From positions 1-6,818 of the forward strand of contig CALMQD010000245.1 of assembly GCA_937871415.1 (NCBI GenBank): a stretch of 6,818 bases of DNA. Reading direction: 5' to 3'. Position 1 is the first letter of the stretch. Every line of letters begins with the position of its first letter. Below are positions 1 to 6,749 of this stretch, piece by piece. This DNA comes from an uncultured Phycisphaerales bacterium (GTDB taxonomy: Bacteria > Planctomycetota > Phycisphaerae > Phycisphaerales > UBA1924). The notes beneath the pieces were generated by a model, which was not told the DNA's origin, ran no database searches, and was given only the letters and a program-made list of their open reading frames with translations. The position numbers and the translations under genes were made by a program.

Positions 1-194
1 TTGCGGCCTTCGGTCTTGGTCTTGCCGAAGTAGTACACCATCTTGGCGGGCTTCTTGAGGTGCCCGTTGGCGGTGCCGTTCGTCCCCGCCGCGCCGGTCA
101 TCGCGCTGGGGCCCGGCGCCAGGCGCTTGCTGCTCTTCTTCTTGCTGGACCCCGCTTCGTGGGTGCGGGTCGCGGTGCTCGATCGATCGGCCAT
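1..194 (-). CDS. ppdK: Probable pyruvate, phosphate dikinase, N-terminal fragment
   Basis: Only the first 64 residues lie in the window; the gene continues past base 1. The fragment has a Ser/Lys/Ala/Gly-rich leader of about 50 residues (including SSKKKSSK at 16-23), then MVYYFGKTKTEGR at 52-64. That motif matches the start of pyruvate, phosphate dikinase, which usually begins with a V-Y-x-F-G segment followed by a Gly-rich ATP-grasp region. PPDK interconverts pyruvate, ATP and Pi with PEP, AMP and PPi in the cytoplasm. The start at 194 is chosen because a GAAAGG-like Shine-Dalgarno lies 7 bases upstream; an internal ATG at 41 (Met52) would give the conventional N-terminus but has a weaker site. 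The leader is basic and low-complexity, without a hydrophobic core, so it is not an obvious export signal. The family call rests on about 12 residues, with ATP-grasp, phosphohistidine and PEP domains all outside the window, so it is probable rather than certain. Confidence 0.62.
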   Translation of the reverse strand, partial: MADRSSTATRTHEAGSSKKKSSKRLAPGPSAMTGAAGTNGTANGHLKKPAKMVYYFGKTKTEGR

Positions 195-201
195 GAGTCT
201 G

Positions 202-212
202 CCTTTCTTCCG
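202..212 (-). promoter_or_regulatory. Ribosome-binding site of the PPDK gene
   Basis: Read on the minus strand, this stretch is CGGAAGAAAGG, a purine-rich Shine-Dalgarno-like sequence. Its AAAGG ends 7 bases before the ATG at 194-192. It favours the long start over the internal ATG at 41. Confidence 0.5.
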
Positions 213-343
213 TGAGCCCGGCGGCGCCGGGCGATGTTCAATGAGGCGCGGGCGCATCGATCGCCCGGCTCGCGCTGACGTCGGCGCGGCCCCGCCGCCC
301 TTCCCCCGGGCCCCTCCAACTCCGCCGCCGCGTGCAAACATCA

Positions 344-372
344 ATCATAGAAGGGCCGGGGTCGGGTGTCTG
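344..372 (-). promoter_or_regulatory. Candidate sigma70-type promoter toward the PPDK gene
   Basis: On the minus strand a CAGACA box (372-367, four of six against TTGACA) is separated by exactly 17 bases from TATGAT (349-344, five of six against TATAAT). There is no extended -10 TG. Initiation would fall near base 337 and give a leader of about 140 bases before the PPDK start. The boxes sit in a locally AT-richer patch (about 335-420) of an otherwise very GC-rich window, as expected for a divergent promoter region. Planctomycete promoters often diverge from the E. coli consensus, so this is a pattern match only. I saw no convincing promoter on the plus strand for pabB in the same gap (195-440). 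Confidence 0.3.
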
Positions 373-440
373 AAAACTCGTGTAAATCCAGTGGTTTCAG
401 TCTGTTGAGCGTCGATTTCGTGGTCGCCCGCCCGTCCCCG

Positions 441-1958
441 ATGCCGGGGTGCGGCGCGATACGCTCCACCGCCGTGTCCCGCCACCCCCCCGCAACCTGG
501 ACACCCGTAACGAGCCCGCTCGGCCCGTCCGATGCCCTGCGCCGGATTCGGGATCGCGTCCACACGCCCCGGGTCGCGCTGGTCTCCGCGGGGGTCGGGG
601 GCGCAAGTCCGTGGTCGCGATGGAGCGTCGTCGGGACGCCCAGCGCGACCCGTTCGCGCTGCCTGTGGGATGCGGACCTGCCGACCGACGCGACGCGCGC
701 CCGGGCGAGCGCGATCGACTTCCTGCGCGAGATGTGCGCGCCGACCATGCCGCCGAACGCCGCGCCGCACCAACCGCCGTGGATGCTCCCGCTGAAGGTG
801 CTGGTGCTTTCCTACGAACTGGGTCGAGTGCTGGAGCCCTCGCCCAGCCCGCGGCGGGACGGCCCGGGGGTTCCGGAGCAGGTCTCGGGGTCCGGGCGCA
901 GGCACTCCGATGCCCGTGTGCCGCTGATCTCGTGTCTAGAACTTGACAGCCCGTTGCTGCACGACTCCCACACCGGCCGCTGGTGGGCGAGCGACCCAGC
1001 ATCACCGGAAGCGGCGATGCTCGCGCGGTTCGGGGCCGAACTGCCGGCGACGGGCGGCGACTGGCGGCTGTCGGCGCCTGCGCCCACGAGCAGCCGCGCG
1101 GCCTTCGAGCGTCGGGTCGCGCGGGCGGTGCGCCTCATCCACGAGGGCGACGTGTTCCAGGTGAACCTCTCGCACGATCTGGCGGCGACGTTCGAGGGCG
1201 ACCATCGGGCCTTCTTCGCGGATCTGTGCGACTCGGCTCGTCCCTGGTTCGGCGCGATGGTGGAGTGGCCGCCACTCGCGGACGGGGCGGCCGGAGGTGT
1301 TGCCCGGCCTTCCACGCCGGTGGTGCTGTCGGCTTCGCCGGAGCTGTTCCTGTCGTTCGATCCGATCTCCCGGCGCGTGGTGACGCGCCCGATCAAGGGC
1401 ACGCGCCCCCTCGGCGTTGAACCCTCGGAGTTGATGTCCTCGGAGAAGGACCGCGCCGAACTGAGCATGATCATCGACCTGATGCGAAACGATCTGGGGA
1501 GGTCGTGCGCGACGGGGAGCGTGCGCGTCGACGAGGCCCGCGGCCTGGAGTCGCACAGGGTGCACCACACGGTGGCGACGGTCAGCGGCGAGCTGTCGCC
1601 GGGGAAATCAGTCGCCGACCTGCTCGAGGGCTCCTTCCCGCCGGGCTCGATCACCGGCGCGCCGAAGGCGTGCGCGATGCAGATCATCGAGGAGCTCGAG
1701 GGCCGGGCGCGGGGCGTGTACTGCGGCTCGATCGCGCTCCTCGACGCCGCCGGGCGCCTGAGCGCGAGCGTCGCCATCCGCACGGCCACGCTGGACGGAG
1801 CGCCGGGCAGTTCGGGCCCGCGCGAACTGGTCTTCCCGGTCGGCGCGGGAGTGGTCGCCGAGTCGGACCCCGCGGGTGAGTGGGACGAGACGCTGGCCAA
1901 GGCCGCGGCCCTTCGCGCACTACAGTCCTCTCATGCTGTGGCAGCCCGCGCTCCCTGA
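441..1958 (+). CDS. pabB: Aminodeoxychorismate synthase component I (PabB)
   Basis: A chorismate-utilising enzyme of the PabB/TrpE family. PabB uses ammonia supplied by the PabA glutaminase to convert chorismate to 4-amino-4-deoxychorismate, the precursor of p-aminobenzoate and folate, in the cytoplasm. Numbered from the ATG at 441 (505 residues), the N-terminal domain includes PRVALVSAG and WSVVGTPSA within about 34-69. The catalytic half holds GDVFQVNLS, RPIKGTRPLG (Lys319), KDRAEL (Glu340), DLMRNDLGR (346-354), VHHTVATVSGEL (His376), GSITGAPK (402-409), YCGSIALLD and IRTAT. Lysine in PIKGT marks PabB; anthranilate synthase TrpE has alanine there. No PabA or lyase domain is fused. A Pro/Ser/Arg-rich insert occupies about 132-161. 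The frame is open back to a GTG at 366, but its first codons have unusually A/T-rich third positions, so ATG 441 (or GTG 420) is preferred. No clear Shine-Dalgarno supports any of these starts. The 3' end overlaps nadA by 26 bases. Family certain; start uncertain. Confidence 0.9.
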   Translation: MPGCGAIRSTAVSRHPPATWTPVTSPLGPSDALRRIRDRVHTPRVALVSAGVGGASPWSRWSVVGTPSATRSRCLWDADLPTDATRARASAIDFLREMCAPTMPPNAAPHQPPWMLPLKVLVLSYELGRVLEPSPSPRRDGPGVPEQVSGSGRRHSDARVPLISCLELDSPLLHDSHTGRWWASDPASPEAAMLARFGAELPATGGDWRLSAPAPTSSRAAFERRVARAVRLIHEGDVFQVNLSHDLAATFEGDHRAFFADLCDSARPWFGAMVEWPPLADGAAGGVARPSTPVVLSASPELFLSFDPISRRVVTRPIKGTRPLGVEPSELMSSEKDRAELSMIIDLMRNDLGRSCATGSVRVDEARGLESHRVHHTVATVSGELSPGKSVADLLEGSFPPGSITGAPKACAMQIIEELEGRARGVYCGSIALLDAAGRLSASVAIRTATLDGAPGSSGPRELVFPVGAGVVAESDPAGEWDETLAKAAALRALQSSHAVAARAP

Positions 1959-3273
1959 TTCGTACACCCGGGCGACTCCGGACGAGCTCGCCGAGCGCAT
2001 CACGCGCCGGCGCGCCGAACTCGGCGGCAGGCTCGTCATCCTGGGGCACCACTACCAGACCGACGAGGTGATCCGGCACGCCGACTTCACCGGCGACTCG
2101 CTCAAACTCTCGCAACTGGCGGCGCAGAAGGTCCGCGAAGTGGGCGCGAAGTTCGTCGTGTTCTGCGGCGTGCACTTCATGGCCGAGACCGCCGACCTGC
2201 TCACGCCCGACGACGTGAGCGTGATCCTGCCCGACCTCTCGGCGGGCTGCTCGATGGCCGACATGGCCGACTACGACGACGCGGTCAGCGCGTGGGACCA
2301 GTTCCACGAGGCCCTGCACCGCGAGAGCAAGTCGCGCACGGGGCACAAGTGGCGCGGGCGGATCATCCCGATCACGTACATCAACTCGACGGCGGCGATC
2401 AAGGCGTTCGTGGGCAAGAACGGCGGGATCGTGTGCACGAGCTCCAACGCCGCGCGGATGTTCGATTGGGCGATCAAAGGCGGCGTTGCGCCGATCGCTC
2501 AGGCCCAGGGCGCAAGGCCCGACGCCGGGCGCGACGACATCAAGATCCTGTTCCTGCCCGATCAGCACCTGGGGCGGAACACCGCCGCGGGCTTCGGGCT
2601 CGACGTTGAGACGCAGACGTGCCTGTTCGATCCGCGCCGGATGGCGCGGGGCGAGGAACTGGGCGGGCTGACCGGCAAACAGCTCCTCGACAGCCGCGTG
2701 ATTCTGTGGGCGGGTCACTGCTCGGTGCACAAGCTCTTCCGTCCCGAGCACGTCGAGGCGATCCGCGCGGCGGAGAAGGACCTTCCGGCGCGCGAGCGCA
2801 CCAAGGTGCTCGTGCACCCCGAGTGCTGCAAGGAAGTCGTCGACCTCGCCGACCTCGCCGGCTCGACCGAGTTCATCCTCAAGACCATCGACGAAGCGCC
2901 GCGCGGCAGCAAGTGGGCCGTCGGGACCGAGGTGCACCTGGTCACGCGACTGGCCAGGCGTGCGGCCGAGCGCGGCGTGAGCGTGCGCATCCTCTCCGAC
3001 TGCCAGTGCCTGTGCACAACGATGTTCCGCATCGATCAGGAGCACCTGTGCTGGGTGCTCGACAAACTCGCGGAAGGGAAGGTCGTCAACCGCGTCACGG
3101 TGCACCCGGAGGCGAGGCGCTGGGCCCTCGAAGCGATCGAGCGGATGCTGGCGAACAGCGCCCCGATGGGCGCGCCGCCGTCCGCGGCCGCGGGCTCCGC
3201 CCGCGGAGCCAAGGCGGGCGAAAAGCGTCCGGCACGCACCCGGCAGGCGGCGTCGGCCGAGCTCTCGGACTGA
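1933..3273 (+). CDS. nadA: Quinolinate synthase (NadA), [4Fe-4S]
   Basis: Condenses iminoaspartate with dihydroxyacetone phosphate to quinolinate in de novo NAD synthesis; it depends on a [4Fe-4S] cluster and is cytoplasmic. The 446-residue product shows the whole family pattern: GHHYQTDEV (38-46), DFTGDSLKLS (51-60), FCGVHFMAETADLL (Cys78), YINS (149-152), CTSSNA (168-173), FLPDQHLGRN (207-216), GHCSVH (261-266), HPECC (Cys298/299), GTEVHLV and DCQCLCTTM (Cys357/359/361). By analogy with NadA cluster ligands I infer Cys78, Cys298 and, by the CxxM spacing, Cys361. At 446 residues it is longer than most NadA proteins. The excess includes a charged insert near 115-140 and an Ala/Gly/Arg-rich tail after about 405 that is probably disordered. 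ATG 1933 is chosen because GHHYQ then starts near residue 38; a GTG at 1876 is in frame but only adds residues inside pabB. There is no Shine-Dalgarno, and the start lies inside the end of pabB. The partner that makes iminoaspartate (NadB or aspartate dehydrogenase) is not in the window. Confidence 0.96.
   Translation: MLWQPALPDSYTRATPDELAERITRRRAELGGRLVILGHHYQTDEVIRHADFTGDSLKLSQLAAQKVREVGAKFVVFCGVHFMAETADLLTPDDVSVILPDLSAGCSMADMADYDDAVSAWDQFHEALHRESKSRTGHKWRGRIIPITYINSTAAIKAFVGKNGGIVCTSSNAARMFDWAIKGGVAPIAQAQGARPDAGRDDIKILFLPDQHLGRNTAAGFGLDVETQTCLFDPRRMARGEELGGLTGKQLLDSRVILWAGHCSVHKLFRPEHVEAIRAAEKDLPARERTKVLVHPECCKEVVDLADLAGSTEFILKTIDEAPRGSKWAVGTEVHLVTRLARRAAERGVSVRILSDCQCLCTTMFRIDQEHLCWVLDKLAEGKVVNRVTVHPEARRWALEAIERMLANSAPMGAPPSAAAGSARGAKAGEKRPARTRQAASAELSD
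3193..3210. repeat. Perfect GC-rich inverted repeat inside the nadA tail
   Basis: GGCTCCGC (3193-3200) and GCGGAGCC (3203-3210) are perfect reverse complements separated by two bases. They could form a hairpin of seven pairs with a four-base loop in the mRNA or DNA. The repeat lies in codons for the Ala/Gly/Ser/Arg tail of NadA, about 60 bases before its stop. No T-run follows, so it is not a classical intrinsic terminator. It may only reflect low-complexity GC-rich coding sequence. Confidence 0.45.
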
Positions 3274-3302
3274 TCGAGCCTTCCGGCGCGACCTCACCCA
3301 CG

Positions 3303-3686
3303 ATGTTTCGAGTCTGGATCCATGACGACCTCGGCCGGCGCGTCCCGCTTGTGCGCAACCGCCTGCTGTTGAGTCTCTCTGCCAGCGGCGCGGGCCAGGA
3401 ACTCCGAAGGTCCATGCTGGCCTGCGGGCAATGCCCATCGTGCGGTTACTCGCTCCGGGGCGCGATCGTGCTCGCCGACTGGCGGATGCACTGCCCCGAG
3501 TGCGGCGCGGCGTGGCTCTTCTCCTCCGTCTACGGCGTGCACCGATGGGGGCTCGATCTCACCAGCCCCGGCGAGAACCCGGACCGGCCGATCGACTGCG
3601 TGACGTTTGACGGTGCCCATCGCGCAGCGCCGGGCTCGTGGCGTGTGAAGGGCCGCGGCGCGACGTCTCCTGGCGGCGTGACCTGA
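3303..3686 (+). CDS. Small zinc-ribbon protein of unknown function
   Basis: A 127-residue protein starting MFRVWIHDD. Its centre is a probable zinc ribbon: Cys41, Cys44 and Cys47 form two interleaved CxxC pairs (CGQC, CPSC), and CPECG supplies Cys64 and Cys67. CPSCGYSLRG followed by CPECG is a pattern I associate with many planctomycete proteins. Four of the five cysteines could hold one Zn ion; which of Cys41, Cys44 and Cys47 is spare cannot be said. The N-terminal part (1-37) is basic (GRRVPLVRNR), and the C-terminal part has no recognised fold. No membrane segment or signal peptide is seen. It starts 29 bases after the nadA stop on the same strand, so it may share that transcript, but no Shine-Dalgarno was seen. 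Third-position G/C bias and the intact motif support real coding. Function is unknown; nucleic-acid or protein binding is possible from the fold class only. Confidence 0.75.
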   Translation: MFRVWIHDDLGRRVPLVRNRLLLSLSASGAGQELRRSMLACGQCPSCGYSLRGAIVLADWRMHCPECGAAWLFSSVYGVHRWGLDLTSPGENPDRPIDCVTFDGAHRAAPGSWRVKGRGATSPGGVT

Positions 3687-3725
3687 GCGGTCGAACGCGG
3701 TTCGCCGAGGGACGAGCCGGGCGGA

Positions 3726-3757
3726 GGGACGGGGGAGCGAGGGGGCGGGGGGGGGCG
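3726..3757. other. G-run tract between convergent genes (possible G-quadruplex / C-rich 3' tract)
   Basis: Between the stop of the zinc-ribbon gene (3686) and that of the helical-repeat gene (3758) lie runs of 3, 5, 5 and 9 G (3726-3728, 3731-3735, 3741-3745, 3747-3755). The loops are 2, 5 and 1 bases. This fits the G3+N1-7 quadruplex pattern on the plus strand. A transcript of the minus-strand gene would carry a C-rich, nearly G-free tail just after its stop, resembling a Rho utilisation tract. No hairpin with a T-run was found for either direction. The nine-G homopolymer is also prone to length errors. Confidence 0.45.
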
Positions 3758-5722
3758 CTACTTCTCTTCAACGTTGCCGGCGTCGTCGCGAGAGATGGCC
3801 CGGGTCGCGGCTTCCATCTCCTGGCGGTACCGCGCGAGGGCCTGATCGCTCGGCGCCGGGAACCAGAAGTTGAAGGGGCGCTGCTGCCCTTCGGCCGCGG
3901 CGGCGTCCAACTGCTGTCGCATGACGGTGCGTTCGAGGAAGACGTACGCGCGCCCGCGGAGTTCCTCGGGCGCAGCGCGATACATCATCGCACCGTCGGG
4001 GATGCCGCCCTCCTCCGCCATGCCCGCCAGGGCCTGGGCGGCCATGTAGTTGAAGGGCGGGAAGCCGAGCCGCCCGCCCGCGCCGGACTGACCGGAGATG
4101 AACGTCGTGAAGTTCTGGGAGTCCTGGAAGACCTTGTGGAAAGTCTTGGCGTACTCCATGTTGGACTCGAAGGCCTGCGCATCCCCCGCGAGCAGGCCGT
4201 CGGTGAAGGCGGAGACGAACGCGCCCTGGATTTCCTGCAGCGCCACCACGGGGCTTGTCGTGCGGTCGCCTTCCTTGATCTCGATGACGACGAACTCCTC
4301 GATCGGCAGCGTGAGCTGCTGGCGGCGCACCGGGTTATTCATGTTCAGGTTCACGTCGGTGCGGAGTTCCTGGTAGTACTTCTTCGCCAGTTCCTTGTCG
4401 CCGCGGCGCCAGAGGTAGCGGATCGCGTCGCGCAGAAAGTTCTCGTACCCCGCGGCGTAGAACGAGTAGGCGCGGCTGGCGCTGTCGAACTTCGACCGCT
4501 CGTAGCCCTCCTTCATCGTCTTGCCGTAACCGTCAACGAAGTCGATGTTCGGCACCTGGCGGTAGAAGTTCGGGTTCAGGATGTCGAAATACACCGTGCC
4601 CGTGCGGAAGAGGTCCTGCAGGGCCTGCACCGTGACGCGGTCGTTGTTCACGATGTCGGTGTCGACCTTGTTCTCGTTGTTCATGCGCAGCAGCGCTTCC
4701 TCGGACCCCATCGCCGACCAGTAGACGGCGTGGGCCGAGGCGTGGCGCCAGTCGAGCGGGCCGTACTTGGTCGTGTAGCGCATCATGCGCTCGACGTCCG
4801 TCGAGTACTCCTCGCGGAGCATGACCTTGCGGATCGTGCGGACCAGCGCCTGACCGTCCTCGAGCGTGCTCGGGTCGGCGATGATCTCTCCCAGCGGGCC
4901 GGGGAGGTTGACGGGCTCGGTGTTGCCGATGCCGCGGGCCATGCGATTGAGCGCGCGGGTGAACTCGATGGCTTCGAGCAGGTTCTTGTCGGGCCCGACG
5001 TTGGCCTCCTTGCGGAGGCGGTCGACCAGCGCCTTGGCGCCGGGGCGCTGGGCGTAGAGCTCCTCGAGCGAGTCGGGGGCCGCCGCGATCGGCGCGAGCC
5101 AGTGCTCGTTGTAATACTGCGCCCGCTCGGCGGGCGTCTTGATCTCCTTGGGAAACTTGGGCGGCGCGCCCAGCGCGATCGTCCAGTCGTACGCGAACTG
5201 GCGCTTGTAGTAGTTGTGCGCGTCGTCCATGAACGCCTGGATCTTGTGCAGGTGGATCCACGCGACCTCGCGGTAGAGCTCGATCGCGCCCGGGTTCGCC
5301 GGGATGCCCTCCTTGCGGATCAGGTTGATCCCGGCCTTCACCCAGTTCCAGCGCTCCTGCGGCGTGTTCGTCGCGACCGAGATGTTGTACGCGAGGTTCC
5401 ACGCGTGGAAGGACCAGACGCGCGGGAAACGCGGCTGCAGGCGTGTAATCGTGCGCGACAGGTCGACCGCCTCGTGGTACTTGCCCTGCTCCTTGAGGTC
5501 GTTGGCGCGGATCCACAGCCAGTTCACGAACATGCCGCGGAACGCGCCCATCGCGATGCCCAGCGCCACCTCCGGCGGGTCGCCCTCTTCCGCCGCGTCG
5601 GCGTAGACCAGCCGGTTGCGCCCGGCGCTCGACGCCACCGCCGTCGCGACGAACCCCGCCGAGCCCAGGAAGCCCAGCATGAGCGCCAGCGCCAGCATTT
5701 GGATGACCGTGTCGCGTCGCAT
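3758..5722 (-). CDS. Membrane-anchored helical-repeat (TPR-like) protein downstream of an ABC permease
   Basis: A 654-residue protein whose specific function I do not recognise. Residues 2-3 are Arg-Arg and about 8-30 form one hydrophobic segment (QMLALALMLGFLGSAGFV). This is a signal anchor, or a signal peptide cleaved near the VASSA motif; either places the rest outside the cytoplasmic membrane. Residues about 57-115 (RGMFVNWLWIRANDLKEQG, then LQPRFPRVWSFHAWNLAYN) read as paired amphipathic helices like tetratricopeptide repeats. Further helix pairs seem to follow near 410-455 (ASRAYSFYAAGYENFLRDA; GDKELAKKYYQEL). The protein is rich in Trp and Tyr, which is unusual for plain linker sequence. 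No catalytic motif is evident. It begins 10 bases after the permease stop with a well-placed Shine-Dalgarno, so the two are almost certainly co-translated. A scaffold, substrate-binding or assembly partner of the transporter is the best inference. Coding is certain, TPR-like fold likely, role unknown. Confidence 0.85.
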   Translation of the reverse strand: MRRDTVIQMLALALMLGFLGSAGFVATAVASSAGRNRLVYADAAEEGDPPEVALGIAMGAFRGMFVNWLWIRANDLKEQGKYHEAVDLSRTITRLQPRFPRVWSFHAWNLAYNISVATNTPQERWNWVKAGINLIRKEGIPANPGAIELYREVAWIHLHKIQAFMDDAHNYYKRQFAYDWTIALGAPPKFPKEIKTPAERAQYYNEHWLAPIAAAPDSLEELYAQRPGAKALVDRLRKEANVGPDKNLLEAIEFTRALNRMARGIGNTEPVNLPGPLGEIIADPSTLEDGQALVRTIRKVMLREEYSTDVERMMRYTTKYGPLDWRHASAHAVYWSAMGSEEALLRMNNENKVDTDIVNNDRVTVQALQDLFRTGTVYFDILNPNFYRQVPNIDFVDGYGKTMKEGYERSKFDSASRAYSFYAAGYENFLRDAIRYLWRRGDKELAKKYYQELRTDVNLNMNNPVRRQQLTLPIEEFVVIEIKEGDRTTSPVVALQEIQGAFVSAFTDGLLAGDAQAFESNMEYAKTFHKVFQDSQNFTTFISGQSGAGGRLGFPPFNYMAAQALAGMAEEGGIPDGAMMYRAAPEELRGRAYVFLERTVMRQQLDAAAAEGQQRPFNFWFPAPSDQALARYRQEMEAATRAISRDDAGNVEEK

Positions 5723-5730
5723 GGTGCTTG

Positions 5731-5735
5731 TCCTA
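5731..5735 (-). promoter_or_regulatory. Ribosome-binding site of the helical-repeat gene, overlapping the permease stop
   Basis: On the minus strand TAGGA spans 5735-5731. Its TAG (5735-5733) is the permease stop codon, and the AGGA ends 8 bases before the ATG at 5722. Sharing bases between stop and Shine-Dalgarno is typical of translational coupling, and it fixes the start of the helical-repeat gene. Confidence 0.65.
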
Positions 5736-6749
5736 CTGGCCGGAATAGGTCGCCAGTTCGCGGCGACGGAAGATCGAGGTGCCGATCGCGAAGAGCAGGG
5801 CGCACACCGCGCCGATCACCACCCCGGACGAGACGAGCGTGGACCAGGGGATGAGCAGGCCGTCGACCAGGTTCGTCGTCGGGCGCAGGTCGCTGTAGCC
5901 CTTGAACGCGGTCGCGATCGGCCACGCGATGATGCGGGTGATGAGCGCGACGACGTCCAGGTTCCCCTTCTGCGTCGTCGTGCCGTAGTAGTCGAGCGCG
6001 TTGGACAGGAAGCTCGCGCTCTCGGCGACGAAGAGCACGCCGAACGAGGTCATCGCGGCCACCGCGAAGCTCAGGAACGTCGCCGTGCACACGCCGACCA
6101 TCGCCAGGAACGCCAGCTTGAGCCAGAGCAGCCCGACGACCCGCAGGTAGTTCATGCGGTACGAGCCCGCGGGGTAGTACACCTCCAGACCGTCGGCGCC
6201 GAAGGAGACCGTCTGGGTTGCGCCCGCGAGCGCCGTCTCGTTGATGGGCCGGCCGTTGCCGATCCAGACGTAGAGCTTGCCGTCCGGGTCGATCGCCGCG
6301 GGCGGGGCCTGGATCGTGAGGCGCTGGCCCGCCGGGATCTGCTGCACGCGGCTGAGGTCGACGTTCTTGAACAGGAACGTGAGGTAGGTGATGGTGCGGG
6401 GGTCGTTGGCGCCCACGTCGGCCTTGTAGCGCAGCGTGATGAACCGCCCCTCGTCGCGGGCCTCCTTCAGGCCCGAGAAGACGAACTCACGCCCGCTGTT
6501 GGGCTCGATCGACGAGAACCCGGCCCGGACCTCGCGCTCGATCTGTTCGCGGAAGCCCTGGGCGATCTCGTCGGTGAGCTTGAAGTTCGGATCGGCCTTG
6601 AGCGCGGCCTGCACGCGGGCCTGCATCGCCTCGCCGATCGCCTTGTCGACGTCGATCGTGAAGTCGGGCTTGGTGCTCCGACGCGCCGTCAGCACCTGCG
6701 ACTCCAGGATCGATCGGTCCTCGGTCAGGAACTCGCCCGCGGTCTTCGG
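5733..6749 (-). CDS. ABC-2-like transporter permease, 5' truncated
   Basis: The C-terminal 338 or so residues of a polytopic membrane protein. The first half (GEFLTEDRSILESQ, then DVDKAIGEAMQARVQAALK) is soluble and mixed alpha/beta, ending with YYPAGSYRMNYLRV. This fits a large domain outside the membrane. Numbered from the GTG at 6695, hydrophobic segments follow at about 184-210 (VVGLLWLKLAFLAMVGVCTA), 211-230 and 284-308 (VSSGVVIGAVCALLFAIG), with a weaker one near 246-263. The protein ends in FRRRELATYSGQ, like ABC-2 permeases that close with a basic patch after the last helix. It would export or move an unknown substrate using an ATPase encoded elsewhere. GTG 6695 is the only nearby start codon, but the same frame keeps coding character upstream (PKTAGEFLTEDRS) until it meets adapter-like sequence from about 6750, where a TAG (6764-6762) closes it. 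The real start, first membrane helix and much of the outer domain are therefore missing. Membrane protein certain; ABC-2 class likely. Confidence 0.72.
   Translation of the reverse strand, partial: PKTAGEFLTEDRSILESQVLTARRSTKPDFTIDVDKAIGEAMQARVQAALKADPNFKLTDEIAQGFREQIEREVRAGFSSIEPNSGREFVFSGLKEARDEGRFITLRYKADVGANDPRTITYLTFLFKNVDLSRVQQIPAGQRLTIQAPPAAIDPDGKLYVWIGNGRPINETALAGATQTVSFGADGLEVYYPAGSYRMNYLRVVGLLWLKLAFLAMVGVCTATFLSFAVAAMTSFGVLFVAESASFLSNALDYYGTTTQKGNLDVVALITRIIAWPIATAFKGYSDLRPTTNLVDGLLIPWSTLVSSGVVIGAVCALLFAIGTSIFRRRELATYSGQ

Noticed and set aside
370..400. Inverted repeat CTGAAA ... TTTCAG as an operator
   Set aside because: Six-base arms with a 19-base spacer arise easily by chance, and flanking bases do not extend the symmetry.
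812..1900. 362-codon open frame on the minus strand
   Set aside because: It is antisense to the conserved catalytic half of pabB; Ser/Arg/Pro-rich with no recognisable domain.
441..1958. Anthranilate synthase component I (TrpE)
   Set aside because: The PIKGT motif carries lysine, the PabB-type residue, rather than the alanine of TrpE.
2619..3302. Upstream extension of the zinc-ribbon frame into nadA
   Set aside because: This part overlaps the conserved C-terminal half of nadA and is Arg/Gly-rich shadow sequence; coding character begins at the ATG at 3303.
1684..3438. 584-codon open frame on the minus strand
   Set aside because: It lies antisense to nadA, whose catalytic motifs are unambiguous. 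The frame is Arg/Ala/Gly-rich and also crosses the end of pabB and the zinc-ribbon gene.
3638..5854. 738-codon open frame on the plus strand
   Set aside because: It is antisense to the helical-repeat gene. The translation is Arg/Val/Glu/Leu-rich with no family motif, as expected of a GC-rich shadow frame, while the minus strand has a signal anchor, a ribosome-binding site and ordered helices.
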